Below, one piece after another: positions 42,689 through 51,296 of a DNA stretch of 64,000 nucleotides. The notes under the pieces are model-generated. The model did no database searches and was not told where the DNA came from. It saw only the letters and a list, made by a program, of their open reading frames with translations. A program made the translations under genes and the position numbers. Position 1 is the stretch's first letter; each line of letters starts with the position of its first letter. Origin of the DNA: Segatella buccae ATCC 33574 (GTDB lineage: Bacteria; Bacteroidota; Bacteroidia; Bacteroidales; Bacteroidaceae); assembly GCF_000184945.1 (NCBI RefSeq), contig NZ_GL586311.1, forward strand, positions 2,024,598 to 2,088,597, read 5' to 3'.

Positions 42689-43606
42689 ATGCCGTTAAGA
42701 TTACCCGATAGACTCCCTGCAATAGAGATTCTCAAGAAAGAGAATATATTCGTTATGGATGAGACGCGCGCACATAGTCAGGAAATCCGCCCTTTGAAAA
42801 TTGTCATCCTCAATCTCATGCCGCTTAAGATAACGACGGAAACCGATTTGGTCAGATTACTGTCTAACACGCCGTTGCAGATGGAGATCTACTTTATGAA
42901 ACTCAATAGCCACACGCCCAAGAATACCCCCGTAGAGCACATGTTGGCTTTCTATCGTGATTCGCAAGAGTTGATGAGGCAGAAGTTTGACGGCATGATA
43001 GTGACTGGTGCTCCTGTGGAAACTGTACCATACGAAAATGTTGACTATTGGCGGGAAATCAACAGCATCTTCGACTGGGCACGCACCAATGTGCAGAGCA
43101 CCCTCTATTTGTGTTGGGGAGCCATGGCCGCACTCTATCATTTCTACGGGGTGCCCAAACACCTGTTGGAAAAGAAAAAATTTGGCGTTTTCTCCACTCT
43201 TCCCATCAATCCTCAGTTGCCTATTTTCCGAGGCTTTGACGATGTTTTCTCCATGCCCCATAGCCGTCATACAGAGGTGCGTCGCGAAGATATTGAGCGT
43301 GTGAACGGCCTTGAAATTATAGCCGAATCGCCCGAAGCCGGTGTGAGTATCGTCACTTCGCGTGGCGGACGGGAATTTTACATACTCGGGCATCTGGAAT
43401 ATGCGGCCAGTACACTCGACATAGAGTACAAACGCGACTTGGGAAAGCGCAACGATGTGGAAATGCCGGAACACTATTACACTCACGACAACCCTACGGA
43501 AAGACCGCAAGTGACTTGGCGTTCGGCAGCCAATCTTTTTTACAGCAACTGGATAGACTATTATGTTTATCAGGAGACTCCTTATAATATTAATGACATT
43601 AAATAA
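42689..43606 (+). CDS. metA: Homoserine O-acyltransferase, predicted O-acetyltransferase (MetA fold)
   Basis: Activates homoserine for methionine synthesis. The 305 residues align without gaps to the family: catalytic Cys142 in LCWGAMA, His235 and Glu237 in GHLEY. Residue 111, in GAPVE, is Glu. In the characterised family Glu111 goes with acetyl-CoA and Gly111 (E. coli) with succinyl-CoA, so acetyl-CoA is predicted even though the fold is that of homoserine O-succinyltransferase. It pairs functionally with metH in this window, 25 kb away. The U32 gene starts 42 bp downstream. Confidence 0.94.
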   Translation: MPLRLPDRLPAIEILKKENIFVMDETRAHSQEIRPLKIVILNLMPLKITTETDLVRLLSNTPLQMEIYFMKLNSHTPKNTPVEHMLAFYRDSQELMRQKFDGMIVTGAPVETVPYENVDYWREINSIFDWARTNVQSTLYLCWGAMAALYHFYGVPKHLLEKKKFGVFSTLPINPQLPIFRGFDDVFSMPHSRHTEVRREDIERVNGLEIIAESPEAGVSIVTSRGGREFYILGHLEYAASTLDIEYKRDLGKRNDVEMPEHYYTHDNPTERPQVTWRSAANLFYSNWIDYYVYQETPYNINDIK

Positions 43607-43648
43607 TAGGCAGGCAACTATTGCTGCATGGTGACATATAGAATAAGG

Positions 43649-45523
43649 ATGAGGACATTAGAACTTTTGGCTCCGGCAAAGAATCTTGAGATAGGTAAAG
43701 CTGCCATTGACCATGGTGCTGATGCTGTGTATATTGGCGCACCACGGTTTGGGGCCCGTGCAGCCGTTGGCAATTCCGTCAACGATATTCGGGAGTTGTG
43801 CCGTTATGCCCATCTGTTTGGGGCCAAAGTCCATGTGACGGTCAATACGATAGTCTATGATGATGAGCTTGAAGACACACTCATCATGATCAGCGACTTG
43901 GCCGATGCCGGTGTCGATGCCTTGCTTTTGCAAGACATGGGTGTGGCAGAACGCTGTCTGCAAATGCAGGTTAGCGGCGAACTGCCCCGGCTTCCCGTGT
44001 TGCATGCTTCCACGCAATGTGACACCCGTTCGGCTGAAAAGGTCAGGTGGTTGCAGTCGGTGGGCTTCAGTCGGGCTGTCCTTGCCCGCGAATTGTCAGT
44101 AGAGGAAATAGCCGCTATCCACCGGGCTGTCCCTCATGTAGAGTTGGAGGTCTTTGTGCATGGTGCACTTTGTGTGAGTTACTCCGGAGTGTGCTATGCC
44201 TCGCAACATTGTTTCAAACGCAGTGCCAACAGGGGGGAATGTGCCCAGTTTTGCAGATTGAGATTCGATTTACTCGACAGCAATGGGAGGGAGATAGAGC
44301 ATCAGCGTCACCTCTTGTCGTTGAAAGATATGTGCAGGATAGACCATCTGGAGGCTTTGGCGGATGCCGGAGCCTGCTCTTTTAAGATTGAAGGCCGGCT
44401 GAAAGACATCGACTATGTGAAAAACGTGGTCTCGGCCTACTCTCGCCGGCTCGACGAATTGGTGGCCCGCCGCCCTGAGGAGTATTGCAGAGCGTCTCGT
44501 GGCAGGGTGGAATATCACTTCGAACCCAATCTGAAAAAGACTTTCAATCGGGGCTTTACATCCTATTTCCTTCATGGCCGCCAACCAGACATTGCCAGTT
44601 TTGACACTCCCAAAGCGATGGGCGAGTATGTGGGCAAAGTAAAGGAGATGCGCGGCAACTCTTTCAATGTGGCCGGAACAGCCGTTTTCTCCAATGGTGA
44701 CGGTCTTTGCTTTATCAATGCCAACCGCGAGTTGGAGGGCTTTCGGGTGAATAAGGCCGAAGGCAACCGGCTGTATCCTTTAAAGATGCCGCACTCCTTG
44801 CGTCAGGGAATGAGCCTTTATCGCAACAACGATGTAGCTTTTGAGAAGCTCATGGCCGGTAACACGGCTGAGCGTAAAATACCTCTCAAACTGTTTTTTT
44901 CCATGACGGAGGATGGTTTCTCGCTCTCTTCAGAGAGAGTTGAGGCTAAAATCGCCTTTGCCCACCAACCGGCCCACCGCGTGCAGACCGACAACATCCT
45001 GCGGCAGTTGGGCAAGTTGGGCGGCACTCAATATGTGTGCGATGAAGTTGTGATAGAGCCGGGGGCCGACAGTTATTTTATTCCAAGCAGCCTTTTGGCC
45101 GATTTGCGCCGAAAGTTGGTAGAGGAACTTAATTCCAGACAGTCCTTGGCACCGGCTCCCGTGACAGAAATGCCGGTCACAAGCGTTTCACCGGTTGTGG
45201 AAGATGCTTCAGCTTCCATCGTGTGGCAACCGGAATACAAACGTTTTCCCTATCTCTATAATATCTCCAACCAAGCAGCAGTCAAGTTCTACGAGGGGCA
45301 GGGCATGGCGAATGTCGCTCCGGCTTTCGAACAAAAAGAGACGGGACATCCGCTCGTTATGCAGTGTCGCCATTGCATCCGCTATTCGTTAGGCTTTTGT
45401 GTGAAGCGTGGGGGAGAGCGTCCCCGATGGCGTGAGCCCTTGTTTCTGGCTTTGCCCGACGGACGTCGCTTCCAGTTGGAATTTGATTGCCATGAATGTC
45501 AAATGAATGTCTATGCGGTATAG
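43649..45523 (+). CDS. Peptidase U32-family protein (TrhP/YegQ-like)
   Basis: 624 residues from the ATG at 43649 (MRTLELLAPAKN), the canonical family N-terminus; an ATG seven codons earlier is open. The U32 signature includes EVFVHGALCVSYSGVCYAS and RGECAQFCR, with Cys residues typical of members now linked to prephenate-dependent tRNA U34 hydroxylation (TrhP). A C-terminal domain of about 250 residues ends in further Cys (CRHCIRYSLGFC, CHECQMN), suggesting an iron-sulfur or metal site. The substrate is an inference from the family. Confidence 0.85.
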   Translation: MRTLELLAPAKNLEIGKAAIDHGADAVYIGAPRFGARAAVGNSVNDIRELCRYAHLFGAKVHVTVNTIVYDDELEDTLIMISDLADAGVDALLLQDMGVAERCLQMQVSGELPRLPVLHASTQCDTRSAEKVRWLQSVGFSRAVLARELSVEEIAAIHRAVPHVELEVFVHGALCVSYSGVCYASQHCFKRSANRGECAQFCRLRFDLLDSNGREIEHQRHLLSLKDMCRIDHLEALADAGACSFKIEGRLKDIDYVKNVVSAYSRRLDELVARRPEEYCRASRGRVEYHFEPNLKKTFNRGFTSYFLHGRQPDIASFDTPKAMGEYVGKVKEMRGNSFNVAGTAVFSNGDGLCFINANRELEGFRVNKAEGNRLYPLKMPHSLRQGMSLYRNNDVAFEKLMAGNTAERKIPLKLFFSMTEDGFSLSSERVEAKIAFAHQPAHRVQTDNILRQLGKLGGTQYVCDEVVIEPGADSYFIPSSLLADLRRKLVEELNSRQSLAPAPVTEMPVTSVSPVVEDASASIVWQPEYKRFPYLYNISNQAAVKFYEGQGMANVAPAFEQKETGHPLVMQCRHCIRYSLGFCVKRGGERPRWREPLFLALPDGRRFQLEFDCHECQMNVYAV

Positions 45524-46526
45524 AAGATTTTATCTGTTGGTGAGAACGTTTATATTCCTTGTGCTGGTGGCTTTGACTTTGACTGGTTGCTACCACCGCC
45601 GGATGCCCATGACCCACGATGCTCTTGTGCAGTTGAGTGAAAAGCAGAAAGACTCCATATCCTTTTCTTCCAAACACCACTATACAAACAATTATAATTT
45701 TGTGGTCAAGAGCGATTCGATAGCCCTCCTCAGGCAGCAGCCGGAGGAGTTGGTGAGCGGTATGCCGACTGACTCTTTCATGGTGAAGCACCATGCACAT
45801 CTCGTCGTGGCGGATATTAGGATGGTGCCCCAAGACTCGATAGACTCCGTTTGGGTGCAGTTGGGCACCGAAGATGCCCGGTTCGGTTGGACACAAGAGT
45901 CCAAACTTCTGCCCCGTGTAGTGCCCGACGACCCCATTTCCCAGTTTATTTCCACTTTTTCGGACATTCATTTGCTCATCTTTCTTGTTGTCATTGTCGT
46001 GATAGGGTTTGCCTATCTTCTGCGCAAAATTATGCGCAAGAATGCTCATCTTGTCCATTTCAATGACATTGACTCCTTCTATCCCACGCTGTTGACACTC
46101 ATCGTGGCTTTCTCGGCTACACTCTATGCCGGCATCCAGCTGTTCGCTCCCGAGGTGTGGCGGCATTTCTATTACCATCCCACGCTCAATCCCTTCTCCG
46201 TACCCTCAATCCTTTCCGTCTTCCTTATTTCTGTGTGGGCCATGCTTATTGTCGGACTGGCGGCCGTCGACGATGTGCGTCACCAACTTCCGTTTGCCGA
46301 TGCCATGCTCTACCTGTGCGGTTTGGCAGGCGTATGTGCAATAGACTATATCGTGTTTAGCATCAGCACTTTATATTACATTGGTTATGTGCTGTTGGCA
46401 GCCTATTCCTATTTCGCATTGATGCGCTATTTCAAGTGCAATCACGTGGAGTACCTCTGTGGACAATGTGGCGCCAAGCTCCGCCGGAAAGGGCGTTGCC
46501 CGCATTGTGGAGCCGACAATGAATGA
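45507..46526 (+). CDS. Lipobox membrane protein with C-terminal zinc ribbon
   Basis: 339 residues (the second Met, at 45513, is equally possible). The signal sequence ends in the lipobox LTGC (C28). An extracytoplasmic part of about 110 residues follows (LGTEDARFGWTQESKLLP, perhaps SH3-like). Four to five membrane helices lie between about 150 and 305, and the C-terminus is a zinc ribbon (CGQCGAK and CPHCGAD, about 320-336). I do not recognise a named family. It overlaps the 3' end of the U32 gene by 17 bp, so translation is coupled. Confidence 0.7.
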   Translation: MSMRYRRFYLLVRTFIFLVLVALTLTGCYHRRMPMTHDALVQLSEKQKDSISFSSKHHYTNNYNFVVKSDSIALLRQQPEELVSGMPTDSFMVKHHAHLVVADIRMVPQDSIDSVWVQLGTEDARFGWTQESKLLPRVVPDDPISQFISTFSDIHLLIFLVVIVVIGFAYLLRKIMRKNAHLVHFNDIDSFYPTLLTLIVAFSATLYAGIQLFAPEVWRHFYYHPTLNPFSVPSILSVFLISVWAMLIVGLAAVDDVRHQLPFADAMLYLCGLAGVCAIDYIVFSISTLYYIGYVLLAAYSYFALMRYFKCNHVEYLCGQCGAKLRRKGRCPHCGADNE

Positions 46527-46585
46527 TGTTGGAATATGGCCCTCCATAGAGATTTTTTTGTCGAATAGATGTTGATTTTATGTGT

Positions 46586-46631
46586 AAAATCCTCATTTGT
46601 GTGGATAAAATTCCTTACAAATGAGGATTTT
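46586..46631 (+). terminator. Perfect 15-bp inverted repeat after the zinc-ribbon gene
   Basis: Arms 46586-46600 and 46617-46631 are exact complements with a 16-nt loop. The 3' arm ends in TTTT. It separates the metA transcript from the TonB-receptor promoter 20 bp further on. Confidence 0.7.
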
Positions 46632-46650
46632 CCGTTTTGTGAAATATTCG

Positions 46651-46658
46651 TAACTTTG
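46651..46658 (+). promoter_or_regulatory. -7 box for the TonB-dependent receptor
   Basis: TAACTTTG lies 29 bp upstream of the ATG at 46688, directly after the inverted repeat. Confidence 0.6.
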
Positions 46659-46687
46659 CACCCGAAAGTTATAATACAGATTATTTT

Positions 46688-49078
46688 ATGTTAAGATCCA
46701 GTTTGGTGGCAGCGAGCCTTCTCATGGCTGCCATTCCCTCTGTTGCAGAAGAGTTGGGCGATACCTCCAAAGTGCATGACTTGGACGAGGTGACCGTTGT
46801 GTCACAGCCCAAAGAAGTTTTTCGCTTACGCCTGCAACCAGTCAGTTCGACTATGCTTTCCCGGCAGACCATCAATTTGCTTGGTCTGCACGATTTGCGT
46901 GAGATTTCCTCTTTTGTCCCTTCTTTCGTCATGCCCGACTACGGTTCCCGACTCACTTCGTCCGTCTATGTGCGCGGCATTGGGTCGCGTGTCAATGCTC
47001 CCGCCGTGGGTATCTACGTTGATGGGATGCCCGTTTTGAGCAAGTCCGCCTTCAATTTTCACTGCTACGAATTGGAGCGTGTGGATGTGCTTCGCGGCCC
47101 ACAAGGCACTCTTTATGGACAAAACTCTGAGGGCGGAATCGTCAGAGTTTACAATCGCAACCCGATGCACTATCAAGGCACCGACCTCACCCTGTCGCTC
47201 GGGAGCCGGATGTATCGCAATGCCGAGTTTGCCCATTACAGCAAGTTGAGCGACCGGTTGGCTTTCTCGCTTGCCGGCTTTTATGGCGGTCAGAGCGGTT
47301 TTTTTCGCAATCGGACAACCGGCGATCGGGCTGACAGCCGGAATGAGGCCGGCGGGAGATTACGCCTGATATTCCAACCTACCTCACGCCTGACCCTTGA
47401 CTACATAGCCGATTATCAATATACCCGTCAGAATGGTTTTCCCTACGGGCTTCTCGATTTGGCTACAGGCGAGACGGCATCGCCTGCCACCACCTGTCAA
47501 CCGGGTTATCGCCGTAACATGTTCAGCACAGCACTGAATGTCGGTTTCAAGGCCAATCACTTTGATTTTCATTCCGTGACCAGCTATCAGTATCTGTATG
47601 ATTACATGTTGATGGATCAAGACTACCTGCCCGAAGACTATCTGCGACTTGACCAACACCAGTTGCAAAATGCCATGAGTCAGGAGTTTACGTTCAAGAG
47701 CAATGCTCCTGTGGGCGGCTTTTGGCATTGGACCGCAGGAACATTCTTCTCGGCACAATGGCTGAAAACCAACAGCCCGGTGCATTTCGGTTCGGCCATG
47801 AATACCTTCCTTTCCAAGACGGTTACCGATTATGCCTACAATGGCATACTCAACGCCATGGTCCGGCGGTTGACTGCCAAAGGAGTGCCCCCCACAGCCG
47901 CCTTGGAACAGGCTAAGGCTATTATTGCGCGTGCAGGCGGTTGCAATATTGACATGCAGATGCAGGGGGTTCCCGGTCTGTTCCGCACGCCTACCTATGA
48001 TTTGGGCTTTTTCCATGAGTCCAATTTCACGGTCACCGACCGTCTGACGGCTACGCTCGGACTGCGCTATGACTACAGTCATGTAGGCATCGACTACAAT
48101 ACGAGTGGTGCGTTGACCTTGGCTGAAAACGTGATGGGGCAACACCTTGATGCACACATCACTACAGCCTTGCGCCACAAGACACACGACGATTTCAACC
48201 AGCTGTTGCCCAAACTGGGCCTTTCATGGGGGGTGGATAAACGTGGCAGCAACCTGTATGCCACCATGAGCAAGGGCTACCGGAGTGGTGGCTACAACAT
48301 TCAGATGTTTTCAGACATCTTGCAGACCGAATTGTCGGCTGCGGCCCGCACGGCTCGTGGCAATGCAGACTTGCAACACACCGAGACCGACTATGAGAAG
48401 ATTGCCAAGACGATAGCCTACAGGCCCGAGACGAGCTGGAACTATGAAACGGGTGCCCACTTGAATCTGTTTGGTAATACCGTCCAGTTGGATGTGAGTG
48501 CCTTCTTGATGCAAGTCCGTAACCAGCAGCTCTCGGTCATGGCAGGCAATTATGGTTTTGGCCGCATGATGGTGAATGCCGGACGGAGCCGGAGCTGCGG
48601 TGTGGAGCTTGCGTTGCGTGGCAATTCGCTGCGCGGACATCTTGACTGGGGAGCGAGCTATGGTCTGACCCATGCCGTGTTTAAGGAATATACCGACAGC
48701 ATCAGCGGGCAGGTGATGGACTACCGGAACAAGAAGGTGCCCTACGTGCCCATGCACACAGTAGCAGCCTATGCCGATTATCGTTTTGTCATAGCTTCCA
48801 CAGGACTGCGAAGCATCACGATAGGGGGCAACATGAATGCGCAGGGCAAAACCTATTGGGATGAGGCCAACACCTACGCACAGAAGTTTTATGCTGTGGT
48901 TGGGGCCCATGCCGATGCTGACTTCGGTTTTATGAAACTTAGACTTTGGGGGCGTAATCTCACCAAGACCGACTACAACACCTTTGCCGTGCAGAGCGGG
49001 GCCACAGGTAAGCGACTGACATTTGCGCAACCGGGAAACCCCTTCCAATGCGGTGTCGATTTGAAATTCCACTTTTAA
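46688..49078 (+). CDS. TonB-dependent outer membrane receptor
   Basis: 796 residues. A signal peptide ends near SVAEE. A TonB-box-like DEVTVVS (about 35-41) precedes the plug (VRGIGSRVNAPAVGIYVDGMP, VDVLRGPQGTLYGQNSEGG), and a 22-strand barrel ends in a C-terminal Phe (CGVDLKFHF). It lacks the N-terminal carboxypeptidase-like domain typical of SusC and has no SusD neighbour, so it is more like a siderophore/vitamin or small-molecule receptor. The substrate cannot be deduced. Confidence 0.92.
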   Translation: MLRSSLVAASLLMAAIPSVAEELGDTSKVHDLDEVTVVSQPKEVFRLRLQPVSSTMLSRQTINLLGLHDLREISSFVPSFVMPDYGSRLTSSVYVRGIGSRVNAPAVGIYVDGMPVLSKSAFNFHCYELERVDVLRGPQGTLYGQNSEGGIVRVYNRNPMHYQGTDLTLSLGSRMYRNAEFAHYSKLSDRLAFSLAGFYGGQSGFFRNRTTGDRADSRNEAGGRLRLIFQPTSRLTLDYIADYQYTRQNGFPYGLLDLATGETASPATTCQPGYRRNMFSTALNVGFKANHFDFHSVTSYQYLYDYMLMDQDYLPEDYLRLDQHQLQNAMSQEFTFKSNAPVGGFWHWTAGTFFSAQWLKTNSPVHFGSAMNTFLSKTVTDYAYNGILNAMVRRLTAKGVPPTAALEQAKAIIARAGGCNIDMQMQGVPGLFRTPTYDLGFFHESNFTVTDRLTATLGLRYDYSHVGIDYNTSGALTLAENVMGQHLDAHITTALRHKTHDDFNQLLPKLGLSWGVDKRGSNLYATMSKGYRSGGYNIQMFSDILQTELSAAARTARGNADLQHTETDYEKIAKTIAYRPETSWNYETGAHLNLFGNTVQLDVSAFLMQVRNQQLSVMAGNYGFGRMMVNAGRSRSCGVELALRGNSLRGHLDWGASYGLTHAVFKEYTDSISGQVMDYRNKKVPYVPMHTVAAYADYRFVIASTGLRSITIGGNMNAQGKTYWDEANTYAQKFYAVVGAHADADFGFMKLRLWGRNLTKTDYNTFAVQSGATGKRLTFAQPGNPFQCGVDLKFHF

Positions 49079-49106
49079 AGGATAACCACAGTTAGAAACG
49101 TTTGAC

Positions 49107-49152
49107 AGCGACACTGTCTTCCGTGGCTCTATGCCATTGAGGCGGTGTCGCT
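49107..49152 (+). terminator. Terminator-like hairpin after the TonB receptor
   Basis: AGCGACAC (49107-49114) pairs with GTGTCGCT (49145-49152) across a 30-nt loop, and TTCTTTTT follows. The loop is long, so this is a moderate call. Confidence 0.5.
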
Positions 49153-49257
49153 TCTTTTTGTGAGAGGTCTGGTCGTTGGGATATTTGGCCTGTCGGTATT
49201 TTTGTGACGGGTGTCAATATTTTTCTCTGTCGATTTGGTTCTATCCGTTTTATGTAT

Positions 49258-49635
49258 TATCTTTGCAATAGCAAGGGAAGCACGAAAGTGTCTCCCTTTT
49301 TTAGATTCTCAAGTCTTGTGGCTTGCAATCAGGCCCGAACAGCTTCCTAAAAGAGCCTCTTTTGCGTTGTCATCCGGCCCAAACGGACTTCTGGGTGTGC
49401 CCGTTTTGCAAGGTCGGTCGGCCCGAGTGAAAGAATTCGTGGGCCGGATGGGGTGGACGAGGCGGATATAATCGGTGAAATGGATGGACAGAGAGAAATG
49501 GTGTGTAAGCCTTTTTCTCAATCTCGGTAAGTTTTGTGCTATATATGTCCTGATGCCCCTTGTTCAGCCCCCAAGCCCTTAACTTAGGGGGCTTAGACTT
49601 TTTCTCAATCTTGGTAAGTTTGGTACTATATGTCC
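49258..49635 (+). repeat. Dispersed promoter-hairpin element, copy C
   Basis: Starts with the box TATCTTTG (49258-49265). An 11-base hairpin follows (49273-49283 with 49288-49298; one mismatch, one G-T) closed by a GAAA loop, then a T-run to 49302. The tail carries TTGCAATCAGGCCCGAAC, AAAAGAGCCTCTTTTG, CGGCCCAAACGG and CGGCCCGAG, matching copies A and B in order. The end module (CTTTTTCTCAATCTCGGTAA, then GCTATATATGTCC) occurs twice, at 49511-49550 and 49598-49635. Confidence 0.72.
49511..49635 (+). repeat. Doubled 40-bp end module of copy C
   Basis: Two direct repeats (49511-49550 and 49598-49635) differ at only a few bases and are separated by 47 bp. The spacer contains a hairpin-forming CCCCCAAG / CTTAGGGGG stretch. 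A diverged single copy lies at 14287-14330. Confidence 0.75.
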
Positions 49636-49756
49636 GTGGCGAGGCCGAAAAAGGGAGGATGTAGCAAAGGATGAAGAATGGAAGGGGAGAGACTGGCATG
49701 GCATGGACTTTATAGGACTTCATGGGATATGTTTTGGCGGTTACGTTTTTTTTCAT

Positions 49757-49764
49757 TACCTTTG
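49757..49764 (+). promoter_or_regulatory. -7 box for the GHL10-type gene
   Basis: TACCTTTG lies 19 bp upstream of the ATG at 49784. An upstream in-frame ATG (49703) precedes this box, which supports the later start. Confidence 0.55.
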
Positions 49765-49783
49765 GCAGCGCAATAAAAACGAT

Positions 49784-51268
49784 ATGAAAAGAAGATTATT
49801 CCCTTTATTTCTGTTGCTTTGCGCATTGGCATCGCAGGCCCAAGTGAAGCGTGAATTTCGTGGTGCATGGATACAATGTGTCAACGGACAGTTTTTGGGT
49901 ATGACCACCGGACAGATGCAGCAGACACTCTCTTATCAGCTTGACGAGTTGCAGAAAGACGGTGTCAATGCCATTATCTTTCAGGTGCGCCCGGAGTGTG
50001 ATGCGCTTTATGAAAGTAAGTTGGAGCCGTGGAGCCGCTTTCTCACGGGTGTGCAAGGTCGCCCGCCCATGCCTTATTGGGATCCGCTGGCATGGATGAC
50101 GGAGCAGTGCCACCGGCGGGGCATGGAACTCCACGCGTGGATCAACCCCTATAGGGCCAAAACCAAGACGACCACTGCGCTGGCTTCCAATCATGTGGCA
50201 AGCCTGTATCCCAACAGGGTGTTTGCCTACGACGGACAGTATATTCTCAATCCCGGGCTGAAGGAGAACAAAGACTATATATGTAAGGTGGTAGACGACA
50301 TTGTGGCGCGATATGACATCGACGGGCTGCACATCGACGACTACTTCTATCCCTATCCGGCACCGGGACAACAGATTCCCGATGCCGGGTTGTTTGATAC
50401 CGATCGTAGAGGTTTTCACAACATTGGCGATTGGCGCCGCGACAATGTGAACGTTTTCATTAAAGCTTTGAGCGAGACGATTCATCGGCGCAAACCGTGG
50501 GTGAAATTCGGCGTGTCGCCATTCGGCATCTATCGTAACAGGAAAAATGACCCCAACGGGTCGGCCACCGGCGGATTGCAGAACTATGACGATTTATATG
50601 CAGATGTCCTTCTGTGGGTGAACAATGGGTGGGTGGACTATTGCGTCCCACAACTCTACTGGCAGATAGGCCATGCGACTGCCGACTACAAGGAACTCAT
50701 CGGATGGTGGAACAGGCAGGCGGCAAAACGCCCTTTATATATAGGTGAAGATGTGGAGCGGACTGCCAAGTATGCCGATCCGGAAAATCCTTCGAGCCAC
50801 CAGCTGCCTGCCAAGCATCGGTTGCATGGGCAGATGCAGAACGTGCAAGGCACGGTGTTGTGGTATGCAAAGGCCGTTGTTGACAATGTGGGGAACATCG
50901 GGCAAGCGTTGCGCAACAACTATTGGCGCTATCCCGCCCTGCAACCTTCTATGCCGTTTCTCGACGACAAGGCCCCAAAGAAGCCCCGGAAGGTGAAACC
51001 TGTGTGGACCGGCGACGGCTATGTGCTGTTTTGGCAGAAGCCGAAGGCCAAGCATTGGGGAGACGAGGCTAACCGTTTTGTCGTCTACCGCTTCGGAGCC
51101 GGCGAAAAAGTCAACCTCGACGACCCGTCAAAGATTGCAACCGTTACGGACAAGACGCATTACCGGTTGCCGTATGTCGATGGGGGGACGAAATACACCT
51201 ATGTGGTCACTGCCTTAGACAGGGTGGGGAATGAGAGTAAAGGCAAAAAGAAAGGGATTAAGCTTTGA
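49784..51268 (+). CDS. Secreted GHL10/DUF187-type glycoside hydrolase-like protein
   Basis: 494 residues from the ATG at 49784 (MKRRLFPLFLLLC), with a signal peptide ending at ASQAQ. The TIM-barrel domain shows EFRGAWIQCVNGQF, DGVNAIIFQVRPECDALY, MELHAWINPYR and DGLHIDDYFYPYP, the hallmarks of the GHL10 (YngK-like) family, whose enzymes can cleave denuded peptidoglycan glycans in related cases. A C-terminal fibronectin-like domain runs from about 410 to 490 (DDKAPKKPRKVKPVWTGDGY). The exact substrate is unknown. The final codons form the left arm of a terminator. Confidence 0.87.
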   Translation: MKRRLFPLFLLLCALASQAQVKREFRGAWIQCVNGQFLGMTTGQMQQTLSYQLDELQKDGVNAIIFQVRPECDALYESKLEPWSRFLTGVQGRPPMPYWDPLAWMTEQCHRRGMELHAWINPYRAKTKTTTALASNHVASLYPNRVFAYDGQYILNPGLKENKDYICKVVDDIVARYDIDGLHIDDYFYPYPAPGQQIPDAGLFDTDRRGFHNIGDWRRDNVNVFIKALSETIHRRKPWVKFGVSPFGIYRNRKNDPNGSATGGLQNYDDLYADVLLWVNNGWVDYCVPQLYWQIGHATADYKELIGWWNRQAAKRPLYIGEDVERTAKYADPENPSSHQLPAKHRLHGQMQNVQGTVLWYAKAVVDNVGNIGQALRNNYWRYPALQPSMPFLDDKAPKKPRKVKPVWTGDGYVLFWQKPKAKHWGDEANRFVVYRFGAGEKVNLDDPSKIATVTDKTHYRLPYVDGGTKYTYVVTALDRVGNESKGKKKGIKL

Positions 51269-51281
51269 GCTTAATCCCTTT
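51251..51281. terminator. Bidirectional terminator overlapping a stop codon
   Basis: A 14-bp perfect stem (51251-51264 with 51268-51281) has a 3-nt loop and A/T-rich flanks on both sides. The stop of the GHL10 gene (51266-51268) lies in the loop and right arm. The convergent gene ends 16 bp away at 51297, so the hairpin can serve both. Confidence 0.75.
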
Positions 51282-51296
51282 ATGTGTGGTTGGAGT

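Larger units (their letters stand above)
49079..49783. other. 705-bp intergenic region
   Basis: Holds a terminator-like hairpin for the receptor gene (49107-49152), copy C of the dispersed element with its doubled end module (49258-49635) and the promoter of the GHL10-type gene (49757). Short ORFs in this stretch run through the repeats and are not protein-like. Confidence 0.6.
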
